A stretch of 64,000 nt of DNA, taken from positions 145,001 through 209,000 of the forward strand of contig JAXCGZ010016987.1 in assembly GCA_037179515.1 (NCBI GenBank), written 5' to 3'. The stretch's first letter is position 1, and each line of letters starts with the position of its first letter. The notes below the pieces were generated by a model. It had not been told where the DNA came from. It was given only the letters and a program-made list of their open reading frames with translations, and did no database searches. Shown one piece after another: positions 14,035 through 27,481 of this stretch. This DNA is from Halocaridina rubra. Its lineage: Eukaryota > Arthropoda > Malacostraca > Decapoda > Atyidae. Both the position numbers and the translations under genes were made by a program.

Positions 14035-15373
14035 TTGAGTGAAGACATAAATAGTGTTACAGTTTTTCCTAAGGGCTTCAGAATATTAAGGGTTGAAAGA
14101 TCTGAGAGGATTGGTGGAGGGATAGCACTGCTCATAAGTGAAAGGATTCAGGTTGAAGAAATAAAAATTGCTATAGAAAGTGAGTTCAAGGAATTTCTTG
14201 TTGCTTGCATAAATACTGGGTCAGTTAGCATTATAATAACTGTTGTATATAACCCACCAAGGAACCAACATAGGCTAGAAGTTTATGAGGAAAGTCATAT
14301 AGGTACTATTGAAGTCATAAATTCAGTTGTTAACATGGCAAGGGAGAGAAAGTGTAGGGATTTTGGTTATGGGTGATTTTAATCATAAAGAGATAGATTG
14401 GATAAATCTTGACCCACACAGTGGAGAGGACTCATTCGGGGCAAGATTTCTAGATTGTACACAAGGGAATTTCCTACACCAACATGTACTGGAACCAACG
14501 AGGGCCAAGGGTGGGGATGAGCCATCACTACTTGATCTAGTATTCACAGATAACGTGTTGGATATTGAAAAAATTGAGTATGAACCACCAATTGGAAAGA
14601 GTGACCACTGTGTGTTGTTGATGGAGTATGTCATTGAAGATGTTCTGCCTGAGAGTAGAGGCACTGAGGACATGAGGAGGAACTATCCGAAAGGAGATTA
14701 CATCAAAATGAATGAGCTTTTTGCAGTTATTGACTGGAGGACCTTATTTAACAACAAATCTATATTAGAAAAGTGCGACATCTTTTGTGAGAAATATGGG
14801 AAGATAGATTGCTGCATACCTATCTCCAAAGTAGGTGGAATTCATGCCAGAGAGAAATGGTTCAATAATGAGTGTAAAAGAGCTAAGGAGTGGAGAGAAA
14901 AATGCTGGAAAAGGTATAGAAGGAGAAAAATCATAAATGCCTCGCAAACCTACAAAAGAGCAAGAAATGATTACCTAAGTAAAAGAAGAGAGGCAGAGAG
15001 AGACTATGAAAGAGACATCACCAGGAAGGCTAAAGATAATCCCAAGCTTTTCCACAGCTTTATCAGAGGAAAACTGAAGGTAAAAGAACAGGTTTTAAGG
15101 CTAAAGAGAGCGGATGGAGGCATCACTGAGACGGATGAAGAGATCTGCAAAGAATTGAACAAGGAGTTTCAGTCAGTATTTACAGTAGAAAATACCCAAC
15201 CCCCTCAGATTGCAGAGATAGAAGCTCAAGGGCTGGTATTAGAGAACATCAATCTTACAGCTACAGAGGTATGCAAAGCGCTGATGGAGTTAGATGTTCA
15301 TAAAGCTACAGATCCTGATGATATATCCACTCATGTACTTAAAAATGCGCAAACTCAATATCAGTGGCACTAA
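14035..15373 (+). pseudogene. Family A endonuclease and RT linker, frameshifted
   Basis: APE-type endonuclease in two overlapping frames (14035-14376 and 14327-15373). Motifs seen are RSERIGGGIALLISERIQVE, GDFNHKEIDWINLDPHSGED, LLDLVFTDNVLDIEKIEYEP and GKSDHCVLLMEY (terminal Asp-His), then the basic linker and HKATDPDDIS. The frame is lost at about 15350. Confidence 0.8.
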
Positions 15374-15435
15374 GTATCATATTTAAAAAGTCTCTGTAGT
15401 CAGGAGAGATTCCAAGATGCTGGAAACAAGCAAAC

Positions 15436-17071
15436 ATGGTACCTATCTTTAGAAACGGAAGGAGGGATATGGCTCTGAACTACAGACCGTATTTCTTGAC
15501 CAGCATAGTTTGCAAAGTTATGGAGAAACTACTAAGGAAAACTGAAGATAAAAGAACAGATTTAAAGTTTAAGAGAGCAGATGGAAGCATCACTGGGACG
15601 AATGAAGAGATCTACAAAGAACTGAACAAGGAGTTTCAGTCAGCATATACATTACAAAATATCCCATCCCATCAGATTGCAGACATAGAAGCTCATGGGC
15701 CTGCATTAGAGAACATCATTCTTTCAGCCACAGAGGTATGCAAAGCGCTGATGAAGTTAGATGTCCATAAAGCTACAGGTGCTGATGATATATCCCCTCA
15801 TGTACTTAAAAAATGTGCAAACTCAATATCAGTGGCACTAAGTATCATATCTAAAAAGTCGTTGGAGTCAGAGGAGATTCCAAGATGCTGGAAACAAGCG
15901 AACATGATACATATCTTCAAAATGGGAAGGAGGGATACAGCTCTAAACTATGGACCTGTTTCCTTGACCAGAATACATTGCAAAGTTATGGAGAAACTAC
16001 TAAGGAAATATATCTCTCTTCACTTGGAATCCTTCAACTTTTTGTCAGTGAGAAAACATGACTTCAGAGAAGATAGATCAACAGTAAGAAACTTATTAGA
16101 ATCTTGCGATGAGTTAAGCCGAATCTTACAGGAAAGAGAGGGCTGGGCAGATTGCACATTCCTAGACTTCCAGAAAGCATTTGACACTGTCCCACATGGG
16201 AGACTTATTAAGAAGCTGCAAGCAATGGCTAGAATAGGTGGAAATGTCTTGGAATGGATGAAACATACTTAGAAGGAAGGGAACAGAGGGTTAGAGTAAG
16301 ATACGCAATTTTTGAATGGAGAAGAGTTGGTAGTGGAGTTCCACCGGGTTTAGTTTTAGGACCTCTTTGTTCCTTGTATATGTAAATGACCTACCAGAGT
16401 CTGTAAATTCATTCATAAATACATTTGCAGATGATGCAAAGATTGTGAAGAAAGTAAGAAACGAGAACTATGGTAAAGAACTTGAAGAAGACCTAAATAA
16501 TCTGCATAAGTAGTCAGAAAAGGGGCTAATGAAATTCAGTGCTTCAAAATGTAAGGTAATGGGAATGGTTGTAAGTGCAAGAAGGCCCAAGCTTGACTAC
16601 TCGGTGGCAGGAGTACAACTTCAAGAGACAGAGAATGAGAGAGATCCAAGTGTAAACACTGTCAGATTTGTCTCCAAAAATGCATATAAATGGTATAGTA
16701 AGGGCAGCATATGCTTTTTTGGCATATGTAGGGTAGCCTTCAGGCACATGGACAAGGAAATGTTAGAAAATATTTATGTAACCTATGTTAGGCCAAAACT
16801 TGAATATGCAGCCCCATTTTGGAAACAGCACTTGAAAAAGCACGTAGTTATGCTGGAAAAAGCTCAAAGACATGCCACGAAACTGGTGGCAGAAATATGC
16901 AATCTCAGTTATGATGAGAGGGTGAGTGAATTAGACTTACCATCACTCGAACATAGAAGATTGAGGGGATATATGGTGACAGTCTTTAAATTCTTTCATG
17001 GTTATAACAGAGTGGATATGGATCGATATTTTAATATGGTTGGCACTAGAACTAGATTTCATATAGTTTGA
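15436..17071 (+). pseudogene. Family A reverse transcriptase with repeated segment
   Basis: One frame (15436-16272) begins in an RT block (RRDMALNYRPYFLTSIV), then jumps back at LLRK/TEDK to the pre-RT linker and passes again through [35 protein letters not shown] and WKQANM. A frameshift near 16262 precedes a second frame (16529-17071) with the C-terminal [20 protein letters not shown]. The FADD region near 16425 ([12 protein letters not shown]) lies between them. Confidence 0.8.
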
Positions 17072-17290
17072 AGCTTTGTATGAAGAAAACTTCTTTGCAG
17101 GATGTATGAAAGTACTTTTTCAGTGTAAGAGTAGTTGATAATTGGAATTTGCTAAGCGAGGAGTTTGTAAATGCTAACTCAATCCATAGTTTTAAGGACA
17201 GGTAAGATAAGTATCACTAAGTACAAAATGGAACCGATCAGGAGACGGAAAGTTACGAGCTTTGGGATCTTTCTCGTAAGCACACTTAGG

Positions 17291-17499
17291 TGTTTACAAT
17301 TATTTAGTTACACACACACGCAAAAACACACACATGCGATAAATTGTACACTGATGTCGTCATTGTTTTTGCTTATTTTCCAGGCTACTTATTGATTTTG
17401 CTAAGCTTTGTTACATTATTTCGTTGCAATTACATAACATTTCCATATTTGTATTTCCCTTTGTGCAAAATACTATGGCGATAATTGCCTTTCATTGTG

Positions 17500-17537
<38 letters not shown>

Positions 17538-17542
17538 TCTAT
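17291..17542. repeat. Unassigned spacer ending in an (AAT)n tract
   Basis: 17291-17500 shows no coding or repeat signature beyond a short CA run. 17501-17535 is (AAT)n and forms the microsatellite tail of the adjoining minus-strand RTE-like element. Confidence 0.75.
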
Positions 17543-17794
17543 CTACCTTGGCTGTTTCCCCCTTTATTTGGGGGTAGCCGACATCAAGGAAAGAAAACAA
17601 TATGGGGATTTCTTTGCTATATGGACAATGACGAGGGAGCTAGCGACCATTCAGATGGCACTGCTGGAGTGCCACAGCCCATCCTCCCGGCTCTTCCACA
17701 ACATGTGTCGCTTCACAACTGCCAACTCTTCCTACTGCCCCCACCACAGGGCTACCTCTGTAAGATGCATCCCCGTGGTAACAGCAGATGCCCA

Positions 17795-19820
17795 TCAGAG
17801 CTGCGTCACAATCGCTCGCCACTCATTCCTATTCCTAGCACGCTCGCTTGCTTCCCTCACATCCAGCCTCCTATCATTCAGGACTTTCCTTACTCCATCC
17901 ATCCATCCCAACCTAGGCCTCCCTCTAGTATTTCTCCCAACAACTCTCGCATTCATCACCCTTTTCAGCAGTCTTTCATCATCCTTCTTTTCCACATGGC
18001 CAAACCATCTCAGAACATTCATATCTACTCTGCCTGCAATTTCTCTCCTCACACCTGTTCTTGCTCTTACCACTTCATTCCTAACCCTATCCAACCGAGA
18101 TACACCAATCATACTCCTCAGGCATTTCATCTCAAACACATTTAGTTTCCGTCTCTCACTTACTTTCTTACCCCATAACTCTGATCCATGCATCACAGTT
18201 GGCACAACCACTTTCTCATACAAAAGTTTCTTAACATTCATTTCCAACCCTCTATTCTTCATCACTCCTTTCAACGCACCCAACACTTTACATCCTTCAT
18301 TCACTATGTGACACACATCTACTTCCACACCACCATTTGCAGCTATAACCGAGCCTAAATACTGAAACTGATCAACTTCCTCAAGTGTCTCTCCATTCAA
18401 CATAACATTCAATCTAGCACCAGCCTCATTTCTTGTACACCTCATAACCTTACTCTTTTCCATATTCACTCGCAACTTCCTTCTCTCACACACCATTCCA
18501 AATTCTGACACTAACTGACACAGCTTTTCCTCTGAATCTGCTGCCACCACAATATCATCTGCAAACAGCAACTGATTCAGCTCCCACTCGTTATTATCTC
18601 CATCTACTTTCTCAAACCTCGACCACGCACTCGCTCATTCACCTCTCTTACAACTTCATCAATATACAAATTGAATTGCCATGGTGACATCACACATCTC
18701 TGTCTCAGTCCAACACTCACTGGAAACCACTCACTCACTTTATACCCTACCCTAATACAAGCTCTACACCCTTCATACAAACTCTTCACTGCATGCAACA
18801 ATTTACCATTAATTCCATATAATCTCAAAACATTCAACATTGCCTCTCTATCAACTCTATCATGCGCTTTTTCCAGATCCAAAAATGCAAAATACACATC
18901 CTTACCCTTTGCTAAATATTTCTCACATAACTGCCTAACTATATAAATCTGATCTATACAACCTCTACCTCTCCTAAAACACTCTGCATTTCTGCGAACA
19001 CATTCTCTGTCTTATCCCTAATCCTATTAACCAGTATCCTACCATACACTTTTCCTACCACACTCAACAAACTTATGCCCCTAAAATTACTGCATTCACA
19101 CATGTCTCCCTTACCTTTGTATAGGGGCACTATACAAGCAATCACCCATTCCACTGGCACCATTGACAACATAAAGCATATATTAAACACTCTCACTAAC
19201 AATTCCAATGCAGGCACACCCCCTTCTTTCAACATCTCCACTCTCACACCATCCATTCTAGGTGCTTTACCTGCTTTCGCATCATACAACGCCCCTTTCA
19301 CCTCCTCTCTTGTAATCTCTCTCTCATTTTCATCTCCCATTACTGGCACTTGATCACCCCCCACTGCCACTATAGCTGCCTCTCTATCTTCCTCAACATT
19401 CAGCAAGCACTCAAAATATTCTGCCCATCTTTTCCATGAATCGTTCTCTCTTAACATCTGTCCATTCACATCTTTCACTGTCTCTTCCATCCTCGATCCA
19501 CCCTTCCTTGCTCTCTTCACTTGTTTCAAAAATTTCCTTTTATTCTCCTCATATGAACTACTAAAATCCTGTCCCTACCTAACATATGCCAACCTCTTCT
19601 CTTCCTCTACCTTCCGCTTGGTTTCCACATTTTTCTCCTCATATCTTTCATACTTCTCCCTACTTTTACACTGCAGCCATTCCTCAAAAGCCCTCTTTTT
19701 CTCTTCCACCTTCATTTTCAACCCTTCATTCCACCACCTGCTGCCCCTCCTCATGCCACCTCCAACAAACCTCTTCCCACACACATCACTTGCATGTCCC
19801 ACAAAACCTTCTTTCATCAA
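17795..19820 (-). pseudogene. Family B reverse transcriptase, four frames
   Basis: Pieces in order on the minus strand are 19575-19820 (linker), 18954-19529 (AGKAPRMDGVRVEMLKEGG, FRGISLLSVVGKVYGRILVN), 18604-18897 (motif A FLDLEKAHDRVDREAML, motif B-like GLRQRCVMSPWQFNLYIDEV) and 17795-18571. The last has LFADDIVVAADSEEKLCQLV (the catalytic FADD), then QYLGSVIAANGG, FEMKCLRSMIGVSRLDRVRN, LRWFGHVEKKDDERLLK and a C-terminal RNEWRAIV. Three indels separate otherwise well-kept domains. Confidence 0.85.
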
Positions 19821-19841
19821 CCCCCATTCGGCCTTTAACTC

Positions 19842-20723
19842 TCAAACATCTCTTTCTTTCACCCTATCATATGCCACTCTCAATCTGTCCTGATATTCCT
19901 GTCTCTTCTCTGGCTTTTTCAACTCTTCCACCTTCACTATTTCCCTTCTACATCCCCCCACTCTATTTCCCCACTCCTTTGCTACTACCACTTTTGCTTC
20001 AACCAAAAAATGATCAGACATCCCAGCAGCCACACCCCTAAATGCATGCACATCTTTCACTCTACCCATCATGCTCTTTGTTACCAACACATAATCCATC
20101 AATGCTCTTTCTTTCACTCCTCCATTTGCCACTCTCATCCATGTATACTTATTTATTAAATTCTTGAAAAAACTATTACCTATCACCAACTCTTGCTCCA
20201 CACACATATCCAACAGTCTCTCGCCACTCTCATTCCCACCTGGTATCCCATACTTTCCCACAACACCTTCTACCTCTCCATCACCCACTCTGGCATTCAA
20301 GTCACCCAGTGCAACTACATAGTTCCTTCTACTCAGACCATCCACACACCTAGTTAACTCATTCCAGAATTCATCCCGCTTTTCCTCACTTCTCTCACAT
20401 CCTGGCCCATGCGCACTAACAAAAGCCCAACATTCCCTACATATAATAGCCCTCACCCACATCAGCCTAGATGACTCTTCTTTCCATTCCACTACCTTAT
20501 TTACCATCCATTCACTCAGCAATAATGCCACACCTTCTCTTACTCTCTCCCTTTCAACCCCAGGCACCCTACCAGTCACATCACCAAATGCCACTTCTCC
20601 TTTTCCTTTCATCTTTGTCTCGCACAATGCCAATATATCCATCCTCCTCTTACGAAACATATATCCAATCTCACATCTTTTGTTCTCTATCGTACTACAA
20701 CCACGCACATTTAGACACCCCAA
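19842..20723 (-). pseudogene. Family B endonuclease, open 293-codon frame
   Basis: An uninterrupted APE-type endonuclease: MGCLNVRGCSTIENKRCEIG at the start, LALCETKMKGKGEVAFGDVT (catalytic Glu), FVSAHGPGCERSE, the LGDLNARVGDGEVEGVVGKY motif, RALMDYVLVTKSM and MSDHFLVEAKVVVAKEWGNR (Asp-His). It ends in the basic linker where the frame is lost near 19842. It is marked pseudogene because the rest of the polyprotein is frameshifted. Confidence 0.85.
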
Positions 20724-20910
20724 AAGTATAGTTTGGGGAGAAGTTATTCTCCCCTCTACTCCCCTTCTTCTTTGACGTCCTGCAGGAGGTTAATACAAAG
20801 GGGGGATTCCTAGTCCCCCTGCCCCGTCCTCATTTAGTCGCCTCTTACGACACGCAGGGAATACGTTGGGGCTATTCTTTGATGCTGTGCCCGCCACCAC
20901 AGGGCACAAT

Positions 20911-20911
20911 T

Positions 20912-20960
<49 letters not shown>

Positions 20961-21012
20961 TGATAATAATAATGATAATAATAATAATAATAATAATACA
21001 AATATATTAATA

Positions 21013-21109
<97 letters not shown>

Positions 21110-21110
21110 G
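20911..21110. repeat. (AAT)n microsatellite
   Basis: About 200 bp of AAT repeats with a few AAC, ATG and AGT interruptions, immediately beyond the 5' end of the minus RTE-like LINE. Confidence 0.95.
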
Positions 21111-21529
21111 GTTTTGTGTGCCTTGTAAGAGAGACGATCTTTGTGCAATCGGCCTACACATCTAGATTATTGAACTACCCCCTCAGCGCTTTGATTTTGG
21201 ACTGACGTGTAGTAAACCACTCTTTATTGTTCTGTAGTGTATAATACCCAAATAGAAAAGCATAGTGAGTTAGTACGGTATATACCCTCTAGTGGATTTT
21301 TGTGGCTTTTTTGTATACATATTGCTACAAGGAAGGTTGGTTCTCGTCCTCATTACTGAGTCATTACCCGCACCCTTCCCCTACAAAGCACCACCACCTG
21401 GGCTCGCTTGCATGCTCCTTACTCACGCACTGATCATTCGTTTTCATTACCTTTTACTTAGGAATCCGTTTTACTTGCCTGGATTTTACTCACTCTGTTC
21501 CTTACTTGCCTTTTTTTTTTTATTGCGCA
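21111..21529. other. Unassigned stretch, perhaps 5' region of the gypsy-like element
   Basis: No coding frame or known repeat recognised. It precedes the Gag-like frame of the LTR element and could contain its leader, but no copy of the downstream LTR was found here. Confidence 0.35.
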
Positions 21530-22920
21530 ATGGGTGATTCTCTTTCTTCTGCCCAATCCGGAGACTCCCCACATGCCATGCAAGTTCTGCACTACTTCCT
21601 TTTCGCTCCTCATGAGGAATATTAGGAAAACACGACTCATTATGAGGCAGAGACTGCTGCATACTCCCTCCCACTGCCACTAACTCTCAGCCTTTCCGCC
21701 ACATTTAATAATAGCAGTGATGTCCTTCAACTTCTGAAGTTTTTACAAGAGTCTGAGAATGCCGACTTTCCTTGGATGAGCTTCGTAGGAAAACTGACGA
21801 CTTATGACGCTGGGAGGAAAATGAAAGATTTCCAGCACTCCTACAGATGATGTTACACGTATGGAGTGGCACAGCTTCTCTGCCCACAGCTACCCCACCC
21901 AAACAATCTGTACCTAATCACCCCACCGCCCTGATGGTCTCGTTTGTTAGTGTCAATTCCCAGGATACACCAGTACCTCCTGTGGCTCCTCCTGTGACTC
22001 ACAGCCCTCCTGTTCATCTGTCTGCCACACCTGTTATAATGGTTGCTCTCACACCTGCTCCTCCTCCTCCAAGCAATCCAGTGCCACAAACCCCAGCCTC
22101 TCTGCAAGGTGATGACACGTTTCAAGAGTTTTGTCATTGGTGTCGGAGGTGGCAGGACTTTGCTGTCATGATAGACCTTCAGAAAATGTCAAGAGAGAGA
22201 CAGCTCATGCAGTATCGCACATACATCTTCCTTGACTTACAAAAAATTATGGAGCATCCACTTGGCATCTCTCCAGATACTTCTCTCACCATTAACAAAG
22301 CACTCACCTCAAAAACCTGGTTGAAGAAGTAGACCTATATTCTGGGGATCCCATTATGCATGCTGAGACTCAACTGAAAATGGTAATCCTGATTGAAGTA
22401 CGAGATCAGGACCTTGTACAACGCCTTATCTCCCTTGATGCAGTAGCATCCCCTCCAAACATTCATCACATGCTATAGTTCATTTGAAGCTGCTCATAGA
22501 ACTGCTTCAGCTATTCACACTTCACCCAATCAACTATGTGCCTTATCTGCGCACATGAAGGAACAACAACGGGAGAAGACAACCTCCTCATCCCAGCAGA
22601 TTCCACTGACACAGTCTCCCTCCAGTTATTCATGGCAGTCCTGCAACCACAAACATGGCCAAGGAAGGTGCCTTGCTCCTGACAGTACTTGTACCAAGTG
22701 TTGCTGTAAGGGTCACTGGCCCAGAACCCCTAGATTCTCAGCCAAGGATGTACAATGCTGCAGTTGCAACAAGGCTATGACAGATGTTGCAAGAGAGAGG
22801 ACAAAGGTCAGGACACCTCTTGATGCTCTGGTAGAGCTTCCCCTTCTCCCCGCAAGGAACACGGCAACTGTTGTCATGTACAACTCATTGTTACGTGCAA
22901 CGCATCACCACAGTGAATGA
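21530..22920 (+). pseudogene. Gypsy-like Gag with zinc-knuckle region, broken
   Basis: The ATG at 21530 begins MGDSLSSAQSGDSPHAMQVL but meets a stop after about 30 codons. A longer frame (21847-22332) has a Pro-rich stretch and FCHWCRRWQDFAVMIDLQKM, a block I associate with crustacean gypsy Gag proteins (from memory). 22555-22920 contains two Cys-rich zinc-finger-like segments (CNHKHGQGRC, CTKCCCKGHW, CCSCNK). The second finger lacks the usual final Cys, and frames are interrupted repeatedly. Confidence 0.65.
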
Positions 22921-22929
22921 GTCATCACC

Positions 22930-23810
22930 TTCTATGGAAAGCAACATGATCTTTCAGGTACTACAGCCTAGCCAGCAACAGGAACCCCTCCTACCTGACG
23001 ATCACCCTATGAGGCCTTTTGAGTCTTTCTCTGCTGATTTCCTCCAGGTTGCAGGGAAGTCATTCCTGGTAATTGCGAACAGATTGTCAGGCTGGCCTGT
23101 GGTCGTACTCTGCGGACCCGACACAATGGCTTCAAGAGTTGTCAGGATGTATGGCAGATACTTCCAAAAAGTTGGTGTTCTCCTCCTGCTCAGGACTAAT
23201 GGAGGCCTATCGTTTAACAGTACCGACTTCCGGAATTTTATTGAATGTTGGGATGTTTAATATGTGATGTCCTCGCCCCAGTATCCCCAACCAAATGTAC
23301 ATTCTGAAGTGGCAGTCAAGTCTAAGCAGCTCCTTTTGAAGACAGCGCCTAGTGGAAACATTAACTGCGAGAACTTTGACAAGGGTCTCCTAGAGCTACG
23401 CAACGCCCTTGTGTCTGTAGGTCGCTCTCCCGCCCAGGTGCTGTATGGGTGCCCCCTCTGCTACTGTGTCCCGACTCACCTAGAGCCCTCCTTCAAGGAA
23501 TGGCAAGCCCGGACTGAGAACTGTGATTGCCAAATGCTGCTCGTACTGAGCAAGTCAAGCACCAGTACGATTCCCAGGTTGACTGTTGGCCAGCACATCT
23601 GAATTCAAGATCTGACGTCACACCGTTGGACAAGGTCGGAGTAGTTATGGGTTGCAGCAGGTCCAGGGAGTACGAGGTACGTCTTCCCAAGAGACGAGTC
23701 TGGTGGCGGAAGCATCGCTATCTCCGCCAGTGCCCTCTCATATTGATGACCTTCTCCCCCATGTCCCTGTGGCCCCTTGCTCGGCATTGCAAAGTCTTGT
23801 AAATAATCCC
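22930..23810 (+). pseudogene. Gypsy-like integrase, broken
   Basis: The catalytic core begins FSADFLQVAGKSFLVIANRL (first acidic residue). The second catalytic block reads LRTNGGLSFNSTDFRNF, with Asn where the catalytic Asp (TDGG) is expected. The third reads SPQYPQPNVHSEVAVKSKQL with the Glu kept. A C-terminal GSREYEVR-like SH3-type strand region follows near 23655-23730. A TAA at ~23259 and frameshifts make it non-functional. Confidence 0.7.
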
Positions 23811-23894
23811 TTCTCTGTCTTACATCATTCACCTTGACTCATGGAAAAGAGAGTGCGCTCATAATGGTGTTACGAGCGTGAAGGGGGAAGGAGA

Positions 23895-24625
<731 letters not shown>

Positions 24626-24677
24626 TGCTTTTTTTCAGTGTGAACCACCCTGCTAGCTTCAGCTTTTTTTTTTCCAG

Positions 24678-24816
24678 CTCGATCGAGGTCTGAGCGGTTT
24701 CCTTCTCCTGTTGGGTCAGGTGGCTGACGCTGTCTCCACGCCCCTCATCGCTATCCAGAGTAACAGTAGGTGCCCATTTTGCACCTATGGCAGAAAGAAG
24801 TCTTGGCATATGATAG
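24678..24816 (+). CDS. MFSD12: MFSD12-like transporter, internal exon a
   Basis: An exon of a major facilitator superfamily protein of the MFSD12 type (GPH/MelB-like branch). The mammalian relative is a lysosome and melanosome membrane protein needed for cysteine import. This exon encodes 46 codons plus one base and includes GLSGFLLLLGQVADAVSTPL, matching the second transmembrane helix and the GQVAD loop of the family, then CPFCTYGRKKSWHMIG leading to the next helix. The acceptor follows a T-rich tract (TTTTTTTTTCCAG) and the donor is GTATAG. The first base is phase 0 and the end is phase 1, which joins correctly to 47518. The N-terminal exon(s) were not found in the window. Identification is by recalled family sequence, not by a search. 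Confidence 0.85.
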
Positions 24817-25029
24817 GTATAGTGCTTTATTAAATTATTTAGTATGTTATTTATTGCATTATGAGGCAAGTTTTTAGTTTGTAAATATAATTTACAGTTT
24901 GTATAAGTATATTATTCGTAATAAATTTTTCTTTGAGAGGTGAGTATATCTAATATTCATAGACTTATTTTTTTATATGATTGAGTTCTTTCCAAGTTTG
25001 GAGTTAGGCTTTCTCTTACTTCCGTTGTT
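24817..25029 (+). other. Intron start, no recognised feature
   Basis: AT-rich sequence between the exon donor and the first family A LINE. This is the beginning of a 22.7-kb intron that extends to 47517 and consists almost wholly of LINE copies, tRNA-like arrays and microsatellites. Confidence 0.7.
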
Positions 25030-25251
25030 CATTTCATAGAGGCACTGTTGAAGTCAAAAACTCAGTTGTTAACATTGCATGGGAGAGAAAATGTAGGATA
25101 TTGATTATAGGAGATTTTTAATCATAAAGAGACAGATTGGATAAATCTTGACCAACACAGTGAGGAGGATAATTTCCTAGATTGTGCACAATGAAATTTC
25201 CTACACCAACATGTACTGAAATCTACGAGGGCCAGGGGTGGGGATGAGCCA

Positions 25252-25644
25252 TTGCTGCTTGATCTAGTATTCACAGATATTGTGTTGGATATTGAAAAAA
25301 TTGAGTATGACCCACCAATTGGAAAGAGTGACCACTGTGTGTTGTTAATGGAGTATATCATCGAAGATGTTTTGTCTGAAAGTAGAGGCACTGAGGACAC
25401 TAGGAGGAACTATCCAAAAGGAGAATACATCAAATTGAAGGAGCTTTTTGCAGTTATTGACTGGAGGACCTTATTTAACAACAAATCTGTACAAGAAATG
25501 TACAACATCTTTTGTGAGGAATATGGGAAGGTAGTACAGTGCTGCATAGCTTCCACCAAAATAGGAGTTATTCATGCTAGAGAGAAATGGTTCAATTATA
25601 AGTGTAAGAGACCTAAGGAGTGGAGAGACAAATGCTGGAAATGA
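25252..25644 (+). pseudogene. Family A endonuclease C-terminus and linker, broken
   Basis: Contains LLDLVFTDIVLDIEKIEYDP and GKSDHCVLLMEYIIEDVLSE with the terminal Asp-His of the APE fold, then the Trp-rich basic linker. The upstream GDFN region near 25110 is out of frame. Confidence 0.78.
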
Positions 25645-26012
25645 TATAGGAGGAGAAAAAATATAAATGCCTAAAAGACTAATAAAATAGCAAGAAATTA
25701 TTGCCTAAGTAAATGAAAAGAGGCAGAGAAAGGCTATGAAAGGGATATCACCAAGAAGGCTAAAGAAAATCCCAAAAATTTTCACGGCTTTATCAGAGGA
25801 AAACTGAAGGTAAAAGAACAGGCTTTAAAGCTAAAGAGAGTGGATGGAAGCAACACTGAGACGGATGAAGAGATCTGTGAAGAATTGAACAAGTAGTTTT
25901 AATCAGTATTTAGAACAGAAAATGCCCAACCCCTCTGATTGCAGAGATAGGAGCTCATAGGCAAGTATTAGAGAACATCATCTTTTCAGCCACCGAGATA
26001 TGCAAAGCGCTA

Positions 26013-27481
26013 ATGAAGTTAGATGCCCATAAAGCTACAGGTCCTGATGATATATCCCCTCATGTACTTAAAAACTGCGCTAAGTCAATATTAGCTGCAC
26101 TAAGTATCATATTTGAAAAGTCGCTGGAATCAATGGAGATCTCAATATGCTGGAAGCATACAAACGTGGTACCTATCTTCAAAAAGGGAATGAAGGTTAC
26201 TGCTTTAAACTATAGACCTGTTTCCTTGACTAGCATAGTTTCAAAGTTATGGAGAAGCTACTAAGGAATCAAGCTTCTCTTCATTTGGAATCCTTCAACT
26301 GTTTGTCAGTGAGACTACATGGCTCGAGAGAAGGTAGATCAACAGTAACAAACTTATCAGAATTTTATGATGAGGTAAGACAAATATTACAGGAAAGAGA
26401 GGGCTGGACAGATTGCATATTCCTAGACTTCCAGAAAGCATTTGACACTGTCCCAGGCGGGAGACTTATTAAGAAACTGCAGTCAATGGCGAGAATAGGT
26501 GGAAATATCATGAAATGGATAAAAACTTACTTAGAAGGAAGGGAACAGAGGGTTAGAGTAAGACACTCAGTGTCTGAATGGAGAAGAGTTAGTAGTGGAG
26601 TTCGTCAGGGTTCAGTTTTAGGGCCACTTTTATTCCTTGTATATGTAAATGACCTACCAGAGTCTGTAAATTCATTCACGAATATGTTTGCAGATGATGC
26701 AAAGATTGTGAAGAAAGTAGGAAATGAGAACAATGATAGAGAACTTCAGGAAGATCTAAATAGCCTGCACGAGAGGTCAGAAAAGTGGCTAATGAAATTC
26801 AATACTTCAAAATGTAAGGTAATGAGAATGGGTACAAGTGCAAGAAGGCCCAAGCTTGACTACTCGATGGCTGGAGTACAACTTCAAGAGACAGAAAATG
26901 AGAGAGATCTAGGAGTAAACATACTGGCAGATTTGTCTCTAGATATACATATAAATGGCATAGTAAGGGCAGCATATGCATTCTTATCAAATGTAAGGGT
27001 AGCCTTCAGGCACATGGACAAGGAAATGTTCAGAAATATTTATGTAACCTATGTGAGGCCAAAACTCGAATATGCAGCCCCCTTTTGGAATCCGCACTTG
27101 AAAAAGCACATAGCTAAGCTTGAAAAAGTTCAAAGACATGCCAGGAAACTGGTGCCAGAAAAACGCAATCTCAGTTATGATGAGAGGCTGAGGGAATTAG
27201 ACTTACCATCACTCGAAGCTAGAAGAGTGAGGGGGGATATGGTGACAGTCTTTAAATTCCTTCATGGTTATGATAGAGTGGATAAGGATCGATATTTTGA
27301 TATGGCTGGCTCTAGAACTAGGGGTCATAGTTTGAAGCTTCGTAAGAAAACTTCTTTGCAGGATGTAAGGAAATACTTTTTCAGTGTAAGAGTAGTTGAT
27401 AAAGGGAATTCGCTAAGCGAGGAGGTAGTTAATGCTATCTCAATCCATAGTTTTAAGGACAGGTATGATAAGTATCACTAA
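26013..27481 (+). pseudogene. Family A reverse transcriptase, mostly open
   Basis: A short frame (26013-26264, [20 protein letters not shown]) shifts into a 410-codon frame (26249-27481). That frame contains motif [20 protein letters not shown], the motif-B block [20 protein letters not shown] (Arg for the usual Pro), [13 protein letters not shown] with the catalytic Asp pair, and the family C-terminus from [20 protein letters not shown] to DRYDKYH. The single frameshift near 26250 separates it from the upstream part. Confidence 0.85.

Larger units (their letters stand above)
14017..17290 (+). mobile_element. Family A LINE, plus copy with internal duplication
   Basis: Starts inside the endonuclease (TETKLSEDINSVTVFP) and runs through RT to the 3' region near 17260. 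The frame shifts at about 14350 and 15350. A segment of ~470 bp (pre-RT linker to early RT) occurs twice, at about 15065-15540 and 15540-16010, but the two versions differ clearly in sequence. The tail is degenerate and the expected AATTAGGTAATCAC units are not clear. Confidence 0.85.
17543..20910 (-). mobile_element. RTE-like LINE (family B), near full length, minus copy
   Basis: Homologous to 4498-7848 along its whole length, including the 5' leader (CCCCAACGTATTCCCTG read on the minus strand near 20870) and the 3' UTR ending AACAGCCAAGGTAGA next to (TTA)n. It is better preserved than the plus copy: the endonuclease is one open frame, and RT is split into four frames. (AAT)n tracts lie on both sides, the left one as 3' tail. 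Confidence 0.9.

Noticed and set aside
17495..18311. Plus-strand open frames of 216 and 295 codons
   Set aside because: They are the complement of the RTE-like reverse transcriptase read from the minus strand.
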